DNA from: Cryoendolithus antarcticus
Lineage: Eukaryota; Ascomycota; Dothideomycetes; Cladosporiales; Cladosporiaceae
Assembly: GCA_002077065.1 (NCBI GenBank)
Contig: NAJO01000004.1
Span: 310,001 to 374,000 of the forward strand
Direction: 5' to 3'
DNA length: 64,000 bases
Each line of letters begins with the position of its first letter. The stretch's first letter is position 1. This document shows, in pieces, positions 62,169-64,000 of this stretch. The notes under the pieces are model-generated. The model worked only from the letters and a program-made list of their open reading frames with translations, was not told the origin of the DNA and ran no database searches. The translations under genes were made by a program, and so were the position numbers.

Positions 62169-63705
62169 TCCAGTAAAAGCTATAGAGATCATTCCGCTGT
62201 GTGTGGCAGACGATCGGGTGAGACAAGCAGTCGATAGAGTGGTTGAGAGTGTATTCCGTCCTGATGGTGGTAGGGAGCTCAACGTCTTTATACGCTCTGG
62301 CTCGAGATATCTTATACCGTGATCTAAAGCTCTGGACCTCGCCACAGATGGACGGCTTTGAAATCAGGCATGGAGGACATTCCTTGGAGATGCGTATAGA
62401 GCGCTCTTGAGGCATGGTGGCCGGTGCTTACTAAGTTCAGAAGGCTCTGTTGAGCTGCAGCCGGGTGCCCTCGAAGCTTACCGCGGTGTGCTTCAGATGG
62501 CGCACCTGTAGCATTGACAGGTAGTCGTGCTCTTTTGAGCCTTCGTCATTTGTTACACGTCCTTTATTGCTGTGTGCACCACTGATACGAAGCCATCTTG
62601 TCGGGGAGTTTAGTTGATAGGCACTCCAACGCAACAGCACCAGGTAAGGCCTCCAGCGATACTTCACAATGGCAATGTCGTTCAAGCCGGGAGATCGAAG
62701 CCTGTGATTCGTCATCGGCGGCGAAGAACACGCCCTATTGCGCGACAGTCTGCTTGAGGCGTTGAAGACGGTGCAACTCATCGTCCGCGCTTAGCCCGCA
62801 GTCTCGGCGAATCCTGCTTCGCATCGATGTCTACCAAAATTGAGGACAAGGTTTCGCTTTGGCGAGGTGTACTTGCACTAATGCCGCATGCCAAGTGCTG
62901 AGGTTACGGACGTAGACAATGTTTTCCCTGATCGCCGAGACAGCATGTCGAACGCCAAGTTCCAGAACGTAGATCACGGGGAGCTCGGGGACAGAACGGA
63001 TAGAAAGTCCGGAGCGCTGACAAAGACCGTTGTTGAGCACGTTTGGCGAAAGTATGTGTAGTGATAGAGAGAGCTGCGTGCGGGTGGCGATAGCGATATA
63101 GCATGGCAGACCTCACAAGCAGTGGAGATCTCACTCCATGCACAATGCTAGATCGCGGCCGCTGCCGAGTGTCCGGGGGAGCTGACTGTACAAAACAGGC
63201 AGAGTCGGCTCTGCTGCGACGCACAACCAATGACTTCTGCTAAGCCTTCTCCACGATAGATGCGCGCGCTCATTTATGACAGCCGGCTCCCTCAACGACG
63301 TGGCCGAGCTGCTGAAGCAGGTATCGAATTCTTCTCACGATCCAAGCGTGACACTGCAGCTGCGTCCTCCCTACGCCACTCTCGCGTCACTACAAGAATC
63401 TGCCGCAATGCGGCAGACGATGCCCTTCCAAGTCCAAATTACTACAGTCGAGGAGTGCATGTGTGCTGTGAGATCCGGATGCCAAGCTATGATTTAGCAG
63501 ACACTTCGAAAAGCCTCCTTTTGCGCGTGTCTAGATGTTCGATCCGGGATCACCTACGCGCGTCTCGCAGTACATATCGAGCTGGCGGTCAATCTCGCTT
63601 GGTCGTGAGGTACTTGATACGACCCTAGGCACTAGAGACGTCTCCGACAGCCACCGCATCAAGATTGAGGTCCGTTGAACGAGACTTTCATGGTGTGGGG
63701 CAGTA
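62169..63705. other. Intergenic region, no gene supported
   Basis: About 1.5 kb with frames up to 122 codons on both strands, none with domain or splice support. No repeat or RNA gene was recognised. Confidence 0.45.
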
Positions 63706-63875
63706 TCAGCCCCGGTCTCCTATGTAAGGAGGGAGAGCATCGAAAATGGAAGTGTCGAACACGTCAAACCCAAAGAACTGACCGGCTACCGTGTCGCTGC
63801 CCGCGAAGTCACGCGCATCGAAGAACGGACTAGCTTGGTCTGTTTGTGCGCTTGTCTCTCCGAACCTAGGCTGTA
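63706..63875 (-). CDS. Probable last exon of a gene extending beyond the right edge
   Basis: On the minus strand a strong 3' splice site (GCTAACAC branch, long pyrimidine tract, TTCCAG at 63876-63881) precedes an open stretch ending in a stop at 63706-63708. The encoded tail is Asp/Phe-rich (about 56 residues; blocks such as DFAGSDTVAGQFFGFDVFDT). An acidic, aromatic C-terminus is common in fungal zinc-cluster transcription factors, but no other domain is inside the window. The upstream exons are not resolved, so this is a partial, tentative call. Confidence 0.45.
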
Positions 63876-64000
63876 CTGGAAAAGGCGGAGGAAGAGTGTT
63901 AGCGTGTGAGACAAACACGACCAGAGCCACATTTGGAACCTACATTGTGCATGCTGTAATCCTGACAGGTATCGAACATACTTGGCGCAGTTTTGTACTA

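Noticed and set aside
1..64000. CRISPR arrays, rRNA genes, secondary-metabolite backbone genes
   Set aside because: No regularly spaced repeats, no rRNA-like sequence and no PKS/NRPS/terpene synthase motifs were seen; the sequence is eukaryotic nuclear DNA.

Overview
The window looks like nuclear DNA of a filamentous ascomycete (Pezizomycotina), most likely a dothideomycete. The reasons are short GT-AG introns of 48-66 nt with CTGAC/CTAAC-type branch sites, fungus-specific families (DUF3632, HET domain, Afi1/SPA-type DENN protein, BAHD-like acyltransferase, a P450 with a fungal-type tail), compact housekeeping genes and a degenerate hAT transposase scrap. The class is inferred from family resemblance only.

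Layout. 1-19.6 kb is mostly metabolic: a Myb/SANT-like protein, a BAHD-like acyltransferase with an altered catalytic motif, D-xylulose kinase, a large intronless nitrate reductase, a small conserved fungal protein whose start codon cannot be found, a microsomal P450, and an acidic coiled-coil protein. About 3.0 kb (13.0-16.0 kb) and 4.7 kb (19.6-24.3 kb) carry no convincing gene. The second stretch ends in a pyrimidine-rich leader of a G1/S cyclin.

24.3-55.1 kb is dense and conserved: G1/S cyclin, UTP4 (ribosome biogenesis, split by a +1 frameshift), cytosolic peptide:N-glycanase, a membrane protein with an in-frame TAG or an unusual intron, a DUF3632 protein, an intron-containing tRNA-Asp, NBS1 (MRN complex), a convergent gene resembling the shelterin subunit TPP1/Est3, the PI3P 5-kinase FAB1, an AFI1-like DENN protein and a small lysine-rich protein. 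NBS1 and the TPP1-like gene are tail to tail with 66 bp between stops. The TPP1-like gene and FAB1 are divergent across about 0.53 kb. FAB1 and the AFI1-like gene are both endomembrane/polarity genes in tandem.

55.1-64 kb is looser and looks accessory: a HET-domain gene, a strong 52-nt GC-rich hairpin, a metallo-beta-lactamase-like gene, a hAT transposase remnant, an MDR oxidoreductase and the last exon of a gene running off the right edge.

No dedicated new multi-gene system is obvious. The observations most worth following are the NBS1/TPP1-like convergent pair, intragenic switches from C-rich to G-rich coding strand in several genes, the disrupted or recoded genes (UTP4 frameshift, membrane-protein TAG, missing ATG of the small gene), a probable catalytic His-to-Ser change in the acyltransferase, and the hairpin at 58.15 kb. 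Exon boundaries were worked out by hand from splice signals and reading-frame continuity. No database search was run.
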